DNA from: Gracilaria vermiculophylla
Lineage: Eukaryota > Rhodophyta > Florideophyceae > Gracilariales > Gracilariaceae
Reading direction: 5' to 3'
Length of the DNA: 64,000 bases
Assembly (NCBI GenBank): GCA_019155205.2
Contig: JAHNZQ020003148.1
Span: 1,553,782-1,617,781, forward strand
Both the position numbers and the translations under genes were made by a program. The notes beneath the pieces are model-generated. The model had not been told where the DNA came from, made no database searches, and worked only from the letters and a program-made list of their open reading frames with translations. Positions 9,319 to 19,495 of this stretch are shown one piece after another; positions within the stretch are counted from its first letter, which is position 1, and every line of letters begins with the position of its first letter.

Positions 9319-10570
9319 TGAATCAGTGAACTGTGCAGCGCCATAGCAACTACGATAACGGCAATGCAATCAGCACTGATTCCTGGTCTTGTAAGACACG
9401 GTGCTTTTTTTTCGACGTTGTGTGCGTCGTGCGTTTTAATGTCGCGCCGTGCATAACGAATCTTGCTGTTAAACCTGTCCCTTAGATTACCGGCAAGCTA
9501 TCCATGGAAGCCAGCGAAGGCCTTGATCGGCCAGTGGCACATTGTACATGAGCAGACCATGGGTAGGCAAGCAAATAAAACTAGCACCTCAAGCCAACGA
9601 ACAGAATTTTGTGGCTGGAAAAAATCATCCGGTGTGTCTCGCGAGACAAAGAAAACCCATAACGTACATCACTTACTGTATCCTTCCTAACAGTTCAACG
9701 TTTTTGAACCTCGAAAGTAGTGTTGGGAGTCAAAATCCCAACCGTTCGATACAATCGTGGTATCAGTGTGCTGCAACGATTGTCTAGTGATTGCTCTCTC
9801 TGTTCTTGTGACGGTGGCTGGTTGCCTCAAATACGAAATTTCTTCACTAGCTCTCAACAGTCACAATCTTCTCAGAGACGTAAATTATGCTTTCTGACAC
9901 CTTGGCTTTGCATTGCATCCAAACGTACAAAGCATGATCACATGGGACAAAAATAAACCCAGACTCGTGGTTATCAGCATGAACCAGTAAAATATCAGTA
10001 CATGCCCGCACTGATGCCTATCAGCGACCGAGGAGTCTTCAAGAGAACTCCCACGGCACATCAGCACACGCCCGCATTGATGCCTATTAGCGACCGAGGA
10101 ATCTTCGAGAAAACTCCCACGGCATACCGTCGTTATCAACAGAATCCTTTTTGCTCACCGATCCACAGCATTATCCGGTTTCAAACTGGGAGCCGTTTGT
10201 AAAAGTCTTCCTTCCTCCTTCCGTATCAAGTATATTTCGTTTTATTTGTATCCTGAAACGCGTAAGTACCGAATGGCATATGTATCTTCACCTAAGAAAA
10301 GTATTCTCGCGAAGATTTCTGAAAAGTCCTCGCACCCGTTTCTTGATTGTATCCCCTAGCGAATTATCTTTTCCTGATTGCGGTGTCATAAGTCCTGGTA
10401 GTTGCTCTCCCTGATTTGGAATGGATACACCGTTAAATGCTGCAGTTCATAGGCTGCCTTGTCTTTGCACTCTCCGGAGTGTAACGTATTACAACTGACA
10501 TCTACTTAAAACCTCGTAGGGGAACATTCTGTTCTGTGAAAACCATTGACTGCGTCCGATATATGTGCAG
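9319..10570. other. Intergenic region between convergent genes
   Basis: This is about 1.25 kb between two convergent genes. Short ORFs show no recognisable domain. A two-copy tandem repeat lies at about 10004-10123 and is listed separately. Confidence 0.5.
10004..10123. repeat. Imperfect tandem duplication, 66-base period, two copies
   Basis: The motif 'gcccgcaYtgatgcctatYa' begins at 10004 and again at 10070. It is followed in both copies by 'gcgaccgaggaRtcttc' and 'ctcccacggca'. The copies differ at a few transitions. The period is a multiple of three, but neither strand shows a convincing gene here. Confidence 0.8.
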
Positions 10571-11527
10571 TTAGAGTTCAGACGCATCAATCCAATTTCC
10601 GTCACGGAGCAAAGAAGCGCAGCCTCTCTCGGGTCTAAATGCCTCAATGCGATGCAGCAGAAACGCGAGAAGCTCTGTTCCGTCAATCAATCTATTTCCA
10701 GGGCGAGAGTAATACGCACTGGCATTCGTCGCATACACTTCGGCCCCTTTTGCAAACTTTCGCCATTCTTCGGTTGAGCTGACTTTATGGCATTCTTGTT
10801 GATTTCGGTACAAGTCATATCCGCAAAACGCACAAATTATAACATCGGCTTGAAGGGAGAAAAGTTGCTCCCATGTCACTCGTTTTGATTTCTGGCCACT
10901 TTCCCCCAGTGTACATATTCCATTGGCAGCTGTTATCATATCAGGCACCCAATGGCCAGGAGCGTACGGAGGATCCGGCCATTCAATGACGACAACTCGT
11001 GGCTTGCTTGTGATCGAAGAAACAAGCTGACGTACTCGACCCATACGACTCTTGAGGTTTTCAACAAGTGCAATAGCATGGGTGGAGCTATCAATGGCAT
11101 CACCAATGTACAAAATAGAATCGTACAATTCGGGCAAGGTGTGTGGATCCGATGATACAACGCGGCAAGTGAAAGGGAAAGTACAAGAAACATCACGAAC
11201 AGTGGATTCTGGAACTGCACAAACTGCACACAAACTTTGCGTGACTATCACATCTGGTTTCAAGCTTCGAAGTTTCTCTAGTTCTAGCCTGTAAATCGAA
11301 TGAGGGTCTTCAGTGAGAACTTTGGAAACGGCGTCATCTATTTGCTTTGCAGATAGATTTGGAGGAAGAAGATTTGCTGTGCAATGCGGAAGACGCGTTG
11401 CTTCAGGTGGAAAGTCACATTCGTGCGTAACACCTACGACGTTCGGACCGGCACCAATTGCAAACAGAATTTCGGTGGCACTTGGAAGCAGAGACACAAT
11501 CCGCGGCGACTGGTTGGATTTGCCCAT
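10571..11527 (-). CDS. BtuF/TroA-like helical-backbone binding protein
   Basis: A 318-residue protein of the type III periplasmic binding protein fold (COG0614), related to bacterial BtuF cobalamin-binding proteins. The N terminus has the family start 'RIVSLLPSATEILFAIG' followed by 'VGVTHECDFP', a signature of the subgroup often annotated as cobalamin-binding in bacteria and found in some algae and plants. The second lobe contains 'KPRVVVIEWPDPPYAPGHWV'. No signal peptide, lipobox or transmembrane helix is visible, so unlike the bacterial proteins it appears intracellular and has no ABC partner nearby. A role in vitamin B12 or metal handling is plausible but not shown. It is intronless and convergent with the metalloprotease gene. 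Confidence 0.8.
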   Translation of the reverse strand: MGKSNQSPRIVSLLPSATEILFAIGAGPNVVGVTHECDFPPEATRLPHCTANLLPPNLSAKQIDDAVSKVLTEDPHSIYRLELEKLRSLKPDVIVTQSLCAVCAVPESTVRDVSCTFPFTCRVVSSDPHTLPELYDSILYIGDAIDSSTHAIALVENLKSRMGRVRQLVSSITSKPRVVVIEWPDPPYAPGHWVPDMITAANGICTLGESGQKSKRVTWEQLFSLQADVIICAFCGYDLYRNQQECHKVSSTEEWRKFAKGAEVYATNASAYYSRPGNRLIDGTELLAFLLHRIEAFRPERGCASLLRDGNWIDASEL

Positions 11528-11833
11528 TGGGGGCTTGCGGAAGAAACGCTTGCCTCGTGCTACGGAAACGTTTGGAGAGAATCAGATGATCTCGCCAAGA
11601 CACAGACACTCGAAATAACTACGTACTGTATGTACAGTAATTGCGATAGATCAAATCAAAGCGGGATTCGAAGGGTTTTCAGCCACACCAAGAATGAAGG
11701 GCCCAAGCGCGCGTCCCAACTTCTTCCTGCACGATGCCATCTTCTTAGTTGCTCGTCAAGATGCCTGTTGCGCGTCCGCTGTTCATTTCGGTGGCGAACT
11801 ATCAAAAACATCGCCGCCACATCCCTCACAGCA
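11528..11833. promoter_or_regulatory. Divergent intergenic region between the binding-protein and phosphatase genes
   Basis: About 306 bases separate the two divergent starts and should hold both promoters. The plus-strand phosphatase frame is open across it, which makes the start ambiguous. No specific promoter element could be identified by eye. Confidence 0.3.
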
Positions 11834-12676
11834 ATGTCAGCACTGCAGCGCCTCATTGACGACGAATCATCTCAATCTGTTCAGAGATCAAGCACTACAC
11901 AGCCCCATGGAATTGCTGAAAACGGAACGCGAAGCATTGATCAACGTGCTCATCAATCGTGTGCACACCACTTGCGTGATAGTATTTCCAAGGATAGTGC
12001 CCAAAAATTCTCATTGCCCTCCACGGCCATTTCATCTCAGTCAACTGCGCGACCCGAAGATGCGCCACATGATGAAGAACAAAACGGTGTTGAACATTTG
12101 TTGGGTTCTGCCAATATAAGTAATTCTATAGCACCTCAAACTACTACCTCCGAATACCGCTTTGTCTCTGTCGGTGGTTCACTCATCCCTCCCATAAATT
12201 TTGGTATCGTGGAAGAAGATCTGTATCGATCTGGAATGCCTAATGAGTTAAACTTTCCGTTCCTGGAACGTTTACAGTTGCGCACTATCATTTACTTGGC
12301 TTCAGATGAAGTGTCTGAGAAGTTGCATGACTTCATTGATGACCAGGATATCCAGCTTCTGCACTTGTTTCAAGATGACGACATACCTACTCCATGGAAG
12401 CCTATCAGCGAGGAAACGGTTTTGTCTGCCATGGAATTATTGTTGAGCACTTCAACGTACCCCGTTTACATCATGTGCTCACAAGGACGACACAGGACTG
12501 GAACAGTTGTTGGATGTCTGCGGAAGCTACAGCGATGGAGTCTGTCCAGCATATTCGAAGAGTACAATCGACACGCCGACGGAAAAGGCCGTCTTGTAAA
12601 CGAACAGTTTATCGAACTTTTCGACACGGATTTGATAAACTTGCCGTCTGTTAACCGACCTAAGTGGTTACGGTAA
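11834..12676 (+). CDS. Siw14-type atypical dual-specificity phosphatase (PFA-DSP)
   Basis: A 280-residue protein with a low-complexity Ser/Gln/Asn-rich N-terminal part (about 1-110) and a plant-and-fungi atypical DSP domain (about 115-280). The domain opens with 'FGIVEEDLYRSGMPNELNFP', and its P-loop is C215-S-Q-G-R-H-R221 followed by TG, which matches CX5R with both catalytic residues present. In yeast and Arabidopsis, proteins of this family remove the 5-beta-phosphate from inositol pyrophosphates and so affect phosphate and stress signalling; that function is inferred here. The frame is open upstream to 11384, but this overlaps the divergent gene antisense and reads as non-coding, so the Met at 11834 was chosen. 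It is intronless and soluble, probably cytosolic. Confidence 0.87.
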   Translation: MSALQRLIDDESSQSVQRSSTTQPHGIAENGTRSIDQRAHQSCAHHLRDSISKDSAQKFSLPSTAISSQSTARPEDAPHDEEQNGVEHLLGSANISNSIAPQTTTSEYRFVSVGGSLIPPINFGIVEEDLYRSGMPNELNFPFLERLQLRTIIYLASDEVSEKLHDFIDDQDIQLLHLFQDDDIPTPWKPISEETVLSAMELLLSTSTYPVYIMCSQGRHRTGTVVGCLRKLQRWSLSSIFEEYNRHADGKGRLVNEQFIELFDTDLINLPSVNRPKWLR

Positions 12677-14464
12677 TCCGGATGAGCGATCGATGTTCGT
12701 ACCACGATAATGCAGAGGGGCCGAAGTGCATGGCAGCGTAGTAAACGAGAATTTTTCACAGCGGTTATATATTGATGAGTGCCTTTTGACGCGATTTCAA
12801 CGAAGAAACAGAAGACGTGAAGCACATGATGATCAGAGTTGTTTGGCACATTTTCATTTTGTAGCGGCAAGGCGGATCTGATGATTAAAACAGGATAAAA
12901 CGATGAAGTTCCTGCACAAACTGTATAGTGTGGATTGATTGAACATTCTAAGAAATCATGATGACCACCCCCGTAGATAATTAAGTGTTTGTGGACTGGA
13001 GATTTTGGGTTAATATTGTATTTGTATGTTTGGGCTCTTAGTCCCTCGTCACGATCACTGCACGCTAGCTCTAGACCTGACGTTCTTGTCTTGCAAGTGG
13101 TATCACGACTAGTATCTCTTAAACTTCAGGAGAACCCCTTTTCGGCACTTGTGATCTCTACAAGAAATAGATGATTATGCGAAAGCCTTATAGAATAACC
13201 CCAATAACAATATATGCGACGCGTCCAACTCACAACAGTTGTGTCTCCAAGAACAGCAAGTTTATAGGGGGTTTTGAGCCATCAAAGAGTTTCACGTGAG
13301 TATACTTGGAAAACAACGATCTTGACCTTCTCGTAGACTTTTGTGAGCGTATCAGTGGGATGTGGTTTACGAAATAGTGTAAAACAGTACTGACGACGGA
13401 CGAGCCCTTCGACAGCTTCAGTCGCTCTTTCCACAAATTCATGAGACTAATTTTGTTCATGCATTTGCTTGGCTTCTCAAATATACCGAAACCACTTCAT
13501 TTGGTTCCATCGCAACAGCATACCTGAGTTGACACGACCATTTCTCCTACAACGGAACGTCTTTCGACATTTCCGCTATTCAATTGGTATCGCAAGAACA
13601 CTCATTACAAAAGTCACTGAAGTAAGGTGTGACCGCGGGAAAAGGAATATGAATATGAAGAGCTCTCAACTTCGAGATATGAGTGATATCCTGGATTCTG
13701 CGTCAGAAGCTTGTCGGCAATTGACTGGAAAAGTACAATTTTCCTAAGATATTTGATACACTGACCCTAGAACCTAGAAGGTCATGGAGCCTTTTGAAAG
13801 CTTTTGCAAGTAAAGCAAACAGAAAAAAGGACATTCGACTTTAGGACTGAATGAAAACGGGGCAACATCTGGAGATCCTCTAGAATCCTTGTGAGTTCAT
13901 TGAACTTCCTGTCGATATTTTATATCCTTTCTTTCCCCATCCTCAACCAGAATAGTTATATCATCATCTCCACCATCTTTGCAGGGATGCAAAGTCTACT
14001 CGTTTGAGTGCAGTTTCAAGTATCGAAGCATTTTCTTGTATGAGGCGGGTGCTGCGGATAAATTTGTGTTAAAGTGCGACAAACATGGAATGAAAGTTGC
14101 TGCACTTCAATATCTACTCTGGCACGTATAGCAGCTGCCACGCTACACCAATTTGCAAAACATTCGTGTCATTTCTACACAGAGTCCGGAGCGAGACGGA
14201 CGGAAAAAACGCGCCTTGAAATCATGGGATCTCAGTGACGAAAGATGTGGACTACGTCCTTTTTTGACTCTTGATGACAGTTGCATGAAAGCCCTGTAGG
14301 TCAAACATGGAACGCCCCGAATTTTCGCCTTCCTTTCTCTGCTCAGATATTCTCGGTTGATCTCTAGTGGCGGGGTTTTCTACATTTGAGGTCTGTGGAC
14401 ACAGGAAGTATGATCCAATCATGACTCTGAAGAATAATTATCAGCCCTTCTACCGAAACAAACT
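12677..14464. other. Intergenic region between convergent genes
   Basis: This is 1.8 kb of moderately AT-rich sequence. No ORF longer than about 92 codons occurs, and none has a recognisable domain. A plus-strand frame near 13985-14115 looks slightly protein-like, but is broken and could not be assigned. Confidence 0.5.
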
Positions 14465-15524
14465 TCACTTGTACCTGTCCTCAGTGTTATAATAGCTGGG
14501 GAAACCAACCACATCACGCAACTCGGCAAATGTCTTGAGCAGCGGTCGAACTTGTTCTGGCACCCCTTCTCTTAGCTTTGCAAGCGCGGCTTCTTGCGCT
14601 TTGACCGTAGCACTCAGGAGCGTGAGCGGATATGCAGCAATAGAATAGCCTATGTTAAACAGTTCCTCTGGTGGAAGGATCGGGGTGTCTCCCATCTCAA
14701 GCATGTTGGCTAGTTTTAAGCCTGGAATGGACTGGCAGTATGTTTGCATTTGCTCTACGCTTTGAGGTGCTTCAACAAATGTCATATCAGCTCCGATTTC
14801 GTGGAAAAGACGAGCTCGAGTCAGCGCTTCCTCGAAACTAGAACGTCCAGCGTCTGTTCGGGCGATGATAACTGGACCTCCATCGCCGTCAGCAACCTCA
14901 TCTCGGGCATCACAGGCGGCACGGATTCGGCGCACGGCCTCATCTCTATCAACGACTTCTTTTCCTTTGGTATGACCGCATCTATAGACGAGCTGAGTTA
15001 GAAATTCCAAGAAGAAGAAGAAGCACGAGTTTCTATACACATTACCTCTTTGGATTAACTTGATCCTCAATAAGTAGACCTGACGCTCCAGCCTTAGCAA
15101 AACCCATGACGGTACGACGAACATTAACTGCGTTTCCGAATCCCGTATCTGCATCCGCAATAAGGGGGATATCAATGACATCGGATACTTCCGCCACATT
15201 CTCTAACATTTCTTTGTAGCCGAGAAGACCTGTGTCTGGGAGGCCCTTGAAGCCGGCGGTTGAGAAGCCAGACATGAACGTAAGGTCAAATTTTGCTCTT
15301 TGTATAAGTTTGGCTGAGAGACCATCGCCGCAGCACGGCATGATATGGATTCTTCCCTCCTGCAACAGTTGACGGAGACGAATGGTTTTAGCTCTAGTAG
15401 AAACCATGTGCCATGTTCCTCCTACGACTTGCTGGTTTCGATCTCCGCAAGTGAATCTACTGCGGTTGGTTGGTCGATGGAAGTGTGAGCCCAATAAAAA
15501 ACCTTGTGAAGCGAACGCGCTCAT
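14465..15524 (-). CDS. Isocitrate lyase/PEP-mutase superfamily enzyme, two exons
   Basis: The gene has two exons on the minus strand, 15524-15046 and 14981-14465, which encode 331 residues. The 64-base intron (14982-15045) has a GT start and AG end and interrupts the Arg codon of the 'PKRCGH' motif in phase 2. Removing it restores continuous homology. The Mg-binding motif DADTGFGN is at about 124-131, the catalytic loop KRCGH has Cys at about 161, and 'ARTDAGRSSFEEAL' follows. These features match the carboxyvinyl-carboxyphosphonate phosphorylmutase / petal-death-protein subgroup, whose members act on oxaloacetate or 2-alkylmalates; the substrate here is unknown. The chosen Met is followed by 'SAFASQGFLLGSHFHRP', which could be an organelle targeting peptide. 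The frame is open up to a Met at 15740, so a longer start is possible. Confidence 0.85.
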
Positions 15525-16034
15525 AGTGAATGATTTAAGGGTATTATCGACGTTTAGGAAGTGTAAGAAGGTTCTCCGAGTTCGGTCAATGGTGGTATTG
15601 GCCTCTGTCCTGCTTCTGTTTTCGGAGCGAATGCCGGCAACAAATGACGCAGGATAGAGATTGATGACGTTTCTTATGCGGGGATGCGTCGTGAGACAAG
15701 AGATCGATGACCGCGCTGTTATATCTCTTCCATCACACAATACTTGTTGAGATCGAGGCTTCTCCCGACAACTTGCAATGTGTTATCACCGCCGTGCATC
15801 CTGCTGGAACAGTGCTGTCAAGCGGCACATTTTGACATTAAAAAATAACCTTCATTTGTCAACGAACGAAATCAAAGAGACACATAAAAGTATGAGCCTC
15901 TCACGTCCAAACGGCATCTCTGCCAAAAGTACGGTGCGTTTCAAAAGTATAACGTAGGACAGTGCAAAAGCGCGCCAAAATATGGATTTTTGCCTACTGT
16001 AGCCACCCCGCTTCGTTAAAACCCTCAAAAACGC
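15525..16034. other. Upstream region with a solitary copy of the dispersed-repeat terminus
   Basis: This contains the likely 5' region of the PEP-mutase-like gene. At 15936-15960 it holds 'GCGTTTCAAAAGTATA', the same start as the terminal inverted repeat at 16033-16053 but diverging afterwards. This suggests an older, nested or truncated copy of the same element. Confidence 0.5.
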
Positions 16035-16641
16035 GTTTCAAAAGTATAGGACATTTCCAACTCGCGCGTGATTATTTCCGCATCATGTTGGTTTCNNNNN
16101 NNNNNNNNNNNNNNNNNNNNNNNNNNNNNNNNNNNNNNNNNNNNNNNNNNNNNNNNNNNNNNNNNNNNNNNNNNNNNNNNNNNNNNNNNNNNNNNGCGCC
16201 GCAGTTTAGTAGTCTATAGCAATGGAAAACGTTCTTTGCTTGCTATAGACTAATGCCACGCAATTACTCACGCGTTAGATTTACTTCAACCCTCTTGAAA
16301 ACGAATAATCTGTACTCGTTAGGATGATATATGGCCATTACAGGCCATTCTGAACAGGTTTTGATTAAAAGAAAAGTATTGGAAATAGCGCGAAAACTAT
16401 GAATATTTTAAATATGGGAAGTTAGAAAAACGCGATGCAAAAGCGTTGAATTAGTATTATTTGGTACACAAAAGCGAAAATCATCTACTGAAGAAGGCAA
16501 AATGAAGGTTGAAAGGGAAATGTCCTATGATTTTTAAACTGTTTTTTAACTTGAAGTTTTTTGAAAACTAATTTTGGTAGCACTACAGTACTAAAAACGA
16601 TGCTTTGCATCAAAATGCCAGGTGTCCTATACTTTTGAAAC
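16035..16641. mobile_element. Non-autonomous inverted-repeat element (MITE-like), copy 1, contains N gap
   Basis: The ends form a perfect 19-base inverted repeat: GTTTCAAAAGTATAGGACA at 16035-16053 and its reverse complement at 16623-16641. The interior has no coding frame. It is interrupted by 100 Ns at 16096-16195, so the true length is unknown. The part after the gap (16196-16635) matches 38286-38708 over about 430 bases with scattered differences and small indels, so this is a repeated element. No target duplication could be fixed. Confidence 0.75.
16096..16195. other. Assembly gap (100 N)
   Basis: Exactly 100 Ns, the conventional size for a gap of unknown length. It lies inside a dispersed repeat, which probably caused the break. 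Confidence 0.99.
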
Positions 16642-16735
16642 AGACTTTACTTGAAATCAATGACATTCGACTCCCAAAAGCGCGCCCAAAAACCGTTCGA
16701 ACGATTTGCTTCTGAAGCACATCTACGAGCATGTC

Positions 16736-16775
16736 TAGTGTCTATCTGACCAGCGACCTCATATGAGGTCAATTT
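16736..16775 (+). repeat. Left terminal inverted repeat of the 6.9 kb element
   Basis: It pairs with 23605-23648 in inverted orientation with one 5-6 base indel. It includes the perfect 16-base palindrome GACCTCATATGAGGTC at 16755-16770. Confidence 0.75.
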
Positions 16776-17199
16776 TAATTACTTTGTAATTAGAGGATCT
16801 CCACCGGCACCCCAACTTCTTGAGCAAACGCATAAACAATTGTACAAATGTAAGGTTGTCATTGGTAGCTTCAAGAAAGATATTTTGTTCATTTGATAGA
16901 CATCTCCTGATCTCCAACTGTGTCTGGAGAGTTCTTTTGCTTTTCAACGTCTCTTGAGCAGCAATCTTGACCGCTGTGGCGCGCATCTGCTTGCCGTCCT
17001 TCGATAAGCTTCGAAAGACCCCGCCTTTTTCTCTTCCCGCACCTAAAGTTGTGCAGCCGCTGCCGCTAGTTCCTTGCTTGCGCTTCGTGTCGTCTGCCAC
17101 CATCGGTGCGGCGCCGCACAAAACCTTTGCTCTTTCTGCACCTAACGTTTTGCAGCCGCTGCGGCTATTTCCTCCCTTGAGCTTCGTGTTTTCTGCCAT
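16759..17199 (-). CDS. Repeat-containing ORF resembling a transposon-associated Myb/NAM-like C terminus
   Basis: A 146-codon ORF whose last codons lie inside the left terminal inverted repeat. The C-terminal half (a 'VKIAAQETLKSK' helix followed by a charged coiled segment) resembles the C-terminal domain of the NAM-like or SANT-like proteins that accompany plant Harbinger transposons. The N-terminal half translates the 99-base tandem repeats. A stop codon in the third repeat copy closes the frame upstream, so this is either a fragment or the last exon of a larger gene. The opposite strand is also open over 16967-17440, so coding status is uncertain. Confidence 0.35.
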   Translation of the reverse strand: MAENTKLKGGNSRSGCKTLGAERAKVLCGAAPMVADDTKRKQGTSGSGCTTLGAGREKGGVFRSLSKDGKQMRATAVKIAAQETLKSKRTLQTQLEIRRCLSNEQNIFLEATNDNLTFVQLFMRLLKKLGCRWRSSNYKVIKIDLI

Positions 17200-17329
17200 T
17201 TCCGGTGCTGCGCCGCACCAAACCTTTGCCCTTCCCGCACCTAAAGTTGTGCAGCCTCTGCGGCTGCTTCCTCACCTGAGCTTTGTGTCCTCTGCCACCC
17301 CCGGTGCTGCAGCGCACCAAACCTTTCTC
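17033..17329. repeat. Three tandem copies of a 99-base unit
   Basis: Units start at 17033, 17132 and 17231, each with 'cttYcYgcacctaaMgttKt' followed by 'gcagccKctgcSgct' and ending in 'gccgcaccaaacctttg' or close. The period is exactly 99 bases, a multiple of three. The plus strand reads a 33-residue repeat with Pro/Ala/Leu/Ser. The minus strand is open through copies 1 and 2 and reads a Gly/Lys/Ala-rich repeat. Copies differ by several substitutions but no indels. Confidence 0.9.
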
Positions 17330-18187
17330 CAAGAATCCATTTTTATATCAAGAATTTTCTGCTGCAGCATCAACACAAAGGCCTTATCGTTACCTTTCCG
17401 ACAGTTTGCAGCCTCTGCACGTATACTGCCGCACCCTTAGCACACTCTCACATTCACTACACATACCGCACAACTCTTTCTCCATATCTTCAGCCTATAC
17501 CTATGCTCATACATCGTCCCCCGCCCTGCGTTGCGCCCATGGCCAGTATATGAGCCTCTGGAACTCCCTCCAAGAGTGTTACTCCCGTTGAAATCTGTAC
17601 TCTTCAATCGTCTACAACGGCAGGCCTCCTTTCCTACTCAGACTTATGAAAACACCCGCCACACCATTGACATTTGACATACATTCCATGCACAGAAGTA
17701 CATAATCTGAACTCTAGAGAGCAGCGCAGGCTGCAGAACAATCGCATTTTCACAATCTCCGGTCCAAACCCCGTATCGCAACCCCCTACACGATATTCAA
17801 CCCAACGGCATCCACCATTCTTTTGCGTGTTTTTCGCCAAACACCAGCCACTTCCGCCAACTCGCCGCACATCCTACCCACCACTACAACCCCATTATCA
17901 CTGCTCCAAATTTTCATTGCCGCGCATGCTGCTTAAAGCCTGCGGCGAAAAGCCCCGCCACGGCACATTACCCCACTCTGCTCATCGAAGCCAAAAGCCA
18001 ACCCAGCAACTCGGACTCCAGTACTTTATCTGCACATCGATTGCACTTTTTTGAATCCAGTCACCCTGACTGCCATTTCTTAACTCTACAACACCTTCTT
18101 CCTCCACCTTCCCCGCACATTTCAAACCCTTTCGCAAGATGAACTATACCTTTTCGTGATGAGCTTCACAAAAGCTCCGCGCAAAAG
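17330..18187. other. Non-coding internal region of the 6.9 kb element
   Basis: The sequence is C/A/T-rich and purine-poor on the plus strand, with no recognisable gene. It separates the tandem repeats from the Harbinger transposase and may hold its promoter. Confidence 0.45.
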
Positions 18188-19405
18188 GTGACCATGAATT
18201 TGCTGGAGAGCAGCAGTGAGGACGAAGAAACTGTGGTAAAATGGGGTGGGTCTGAACCAGGTAGGGCGCCCAATAGAGAGCGATACAGAGAGCGTGGGGC
18301 TCAATGTTTATATCTGGACTACTTTGCAGTGTCGTCAGTGTATAGTGAAGAACAGTTTCGCTGCCGGTTTCGAGTATCACGAAGTATCTTCGACACTGTA
18401 CTGCAGGGAGTACGTGAAGCAGATATGTTCTTTGTTCAAAAGCAAGACGCTGCGAGACGCTGGGTGTTAACAAGTTTGCAGAAGGTAACATGTGCATTTC
18501 GAATGCTGGCATACGGCACGGCAGCTGATGCAACTGATGAGTGTCACAGCCTTGGGGAGTCGACTGCGCACCAATGTTTGAAACGTTTTGCTTGCGCTGT
18601 AGTGCGTGCGTTTGGATCAGAGTATCTACGGTACCCCAGGCCCTCCGATTTGAAGAGAATCCTCTCAGAATCAGAACGAAGGGGATTTCCAGGGCTGTTG
18701 GGGAGTATCGATTGCTGCAAGTGGAAGTGGAAAAACTGCCGTACTGCCCTGCATGGTCAGTATTAAGACAAGGAAAAGGTACCAGCGTTGACTTTGGAGG
18801 CGATAGCAGACTATGATCTATGGATATGGCATGCCTTTTTCGGAATGCCAGGAAGCTTGAATGACATCAACGTTTTGGAAGCCTCATCGCTTCCTAATAA
18901 AATTGTATCCGGACGGTACCCGCTACCGTTAGAGTACAAGCTTGGTGGATGCAGACGAAATATACCCTACTGGTTTGCCGATGGAATATACCCGGAATGG
19001 CCGATGTTTGTGCACACTGTATCGGAACCATCTAATCAAAAGGAGAAACTTCTGGCGCGATACAAAGAAGGCGGGAGGAAGGATGTCGAAAGGGCGTTAG
19101 GAGTGTTACAGGCTAAGTGGCATTTCATTGCACGACCAGGTCGTTTCTGGTATAAAGATACAATGCATGATATAATGCGATGCTGCATTATATTCTACAA
19201 CATGATGGTTGAGAGAAGGATTGTGCACGAACACGAAAACAACGACGCAGCGATGCAAAGCGTTGCTACCGTAGATGATAACCTGCCGCGAATGTGGAGT
19301 AATGTCAACTCAAGCGCTAACGTATGTCCTCCTTCCGGGTCCATCGCCACGCTGTGTGCCGTTCAAAAACTCACCGAAAGCAAAGATGAATACTACAGAA
19401 CGTGA
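18188..19405 (+). pseudogene. PIF/Harbinger DDE transposase with one in-frame stop
   Basis: One reading frame of about 405 codons is interrupted only by TAA at 18764-18766. The catalytic triad is visible: D175 in 'GSIDCC', D226 in 'SLNDIN' and E301 in 'VERALG', with the typical 'WKNC..ALHGQY' and 'ADYDLWIWHAFFG' stretches of plant PIF/Harbinger (DDE_4) transposases. An N-terminal helix-turn-helix candidate is at about residues 55-75. The stop falls just after 'HGQY', where the family normally has Lys, so a single base change could explain it. The enzyme would cut and paste the element with help from the Myb-like protein encoded convergently next to it. The copy is young by its intactness, but the stop should inactivate it unless read through. 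Confidence 0.85.
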
Positions 19406-19495
19406 CAACTGTTTATGAAGCACATATGGGATACATTTGGAAAACGTTTACTCTAAATACGTGGTGACCACATCCTGTCTGCGCGACGATTAAAC

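Noticed and set aside
10004..10123. CRISPR-like array
   Set aside because: Only two adjacent copies without spacers, in a eukaryotic intergenic region. It is a simple tandem duplication.
11384..11833. Upstream part of the phosphatase frame
   Set aside because: It overlaps the divergent binding-protein gene antisense and has no conserved features. The Met at 11834 is a better start.
13985..14115. Plus-strand stretch that vaguely resembles the start of a sliding clamp (PCNA)
   Set aside because: Only a short run of similar residues, broken by stops, with none of the following conserved blocks. Too weak to claim.
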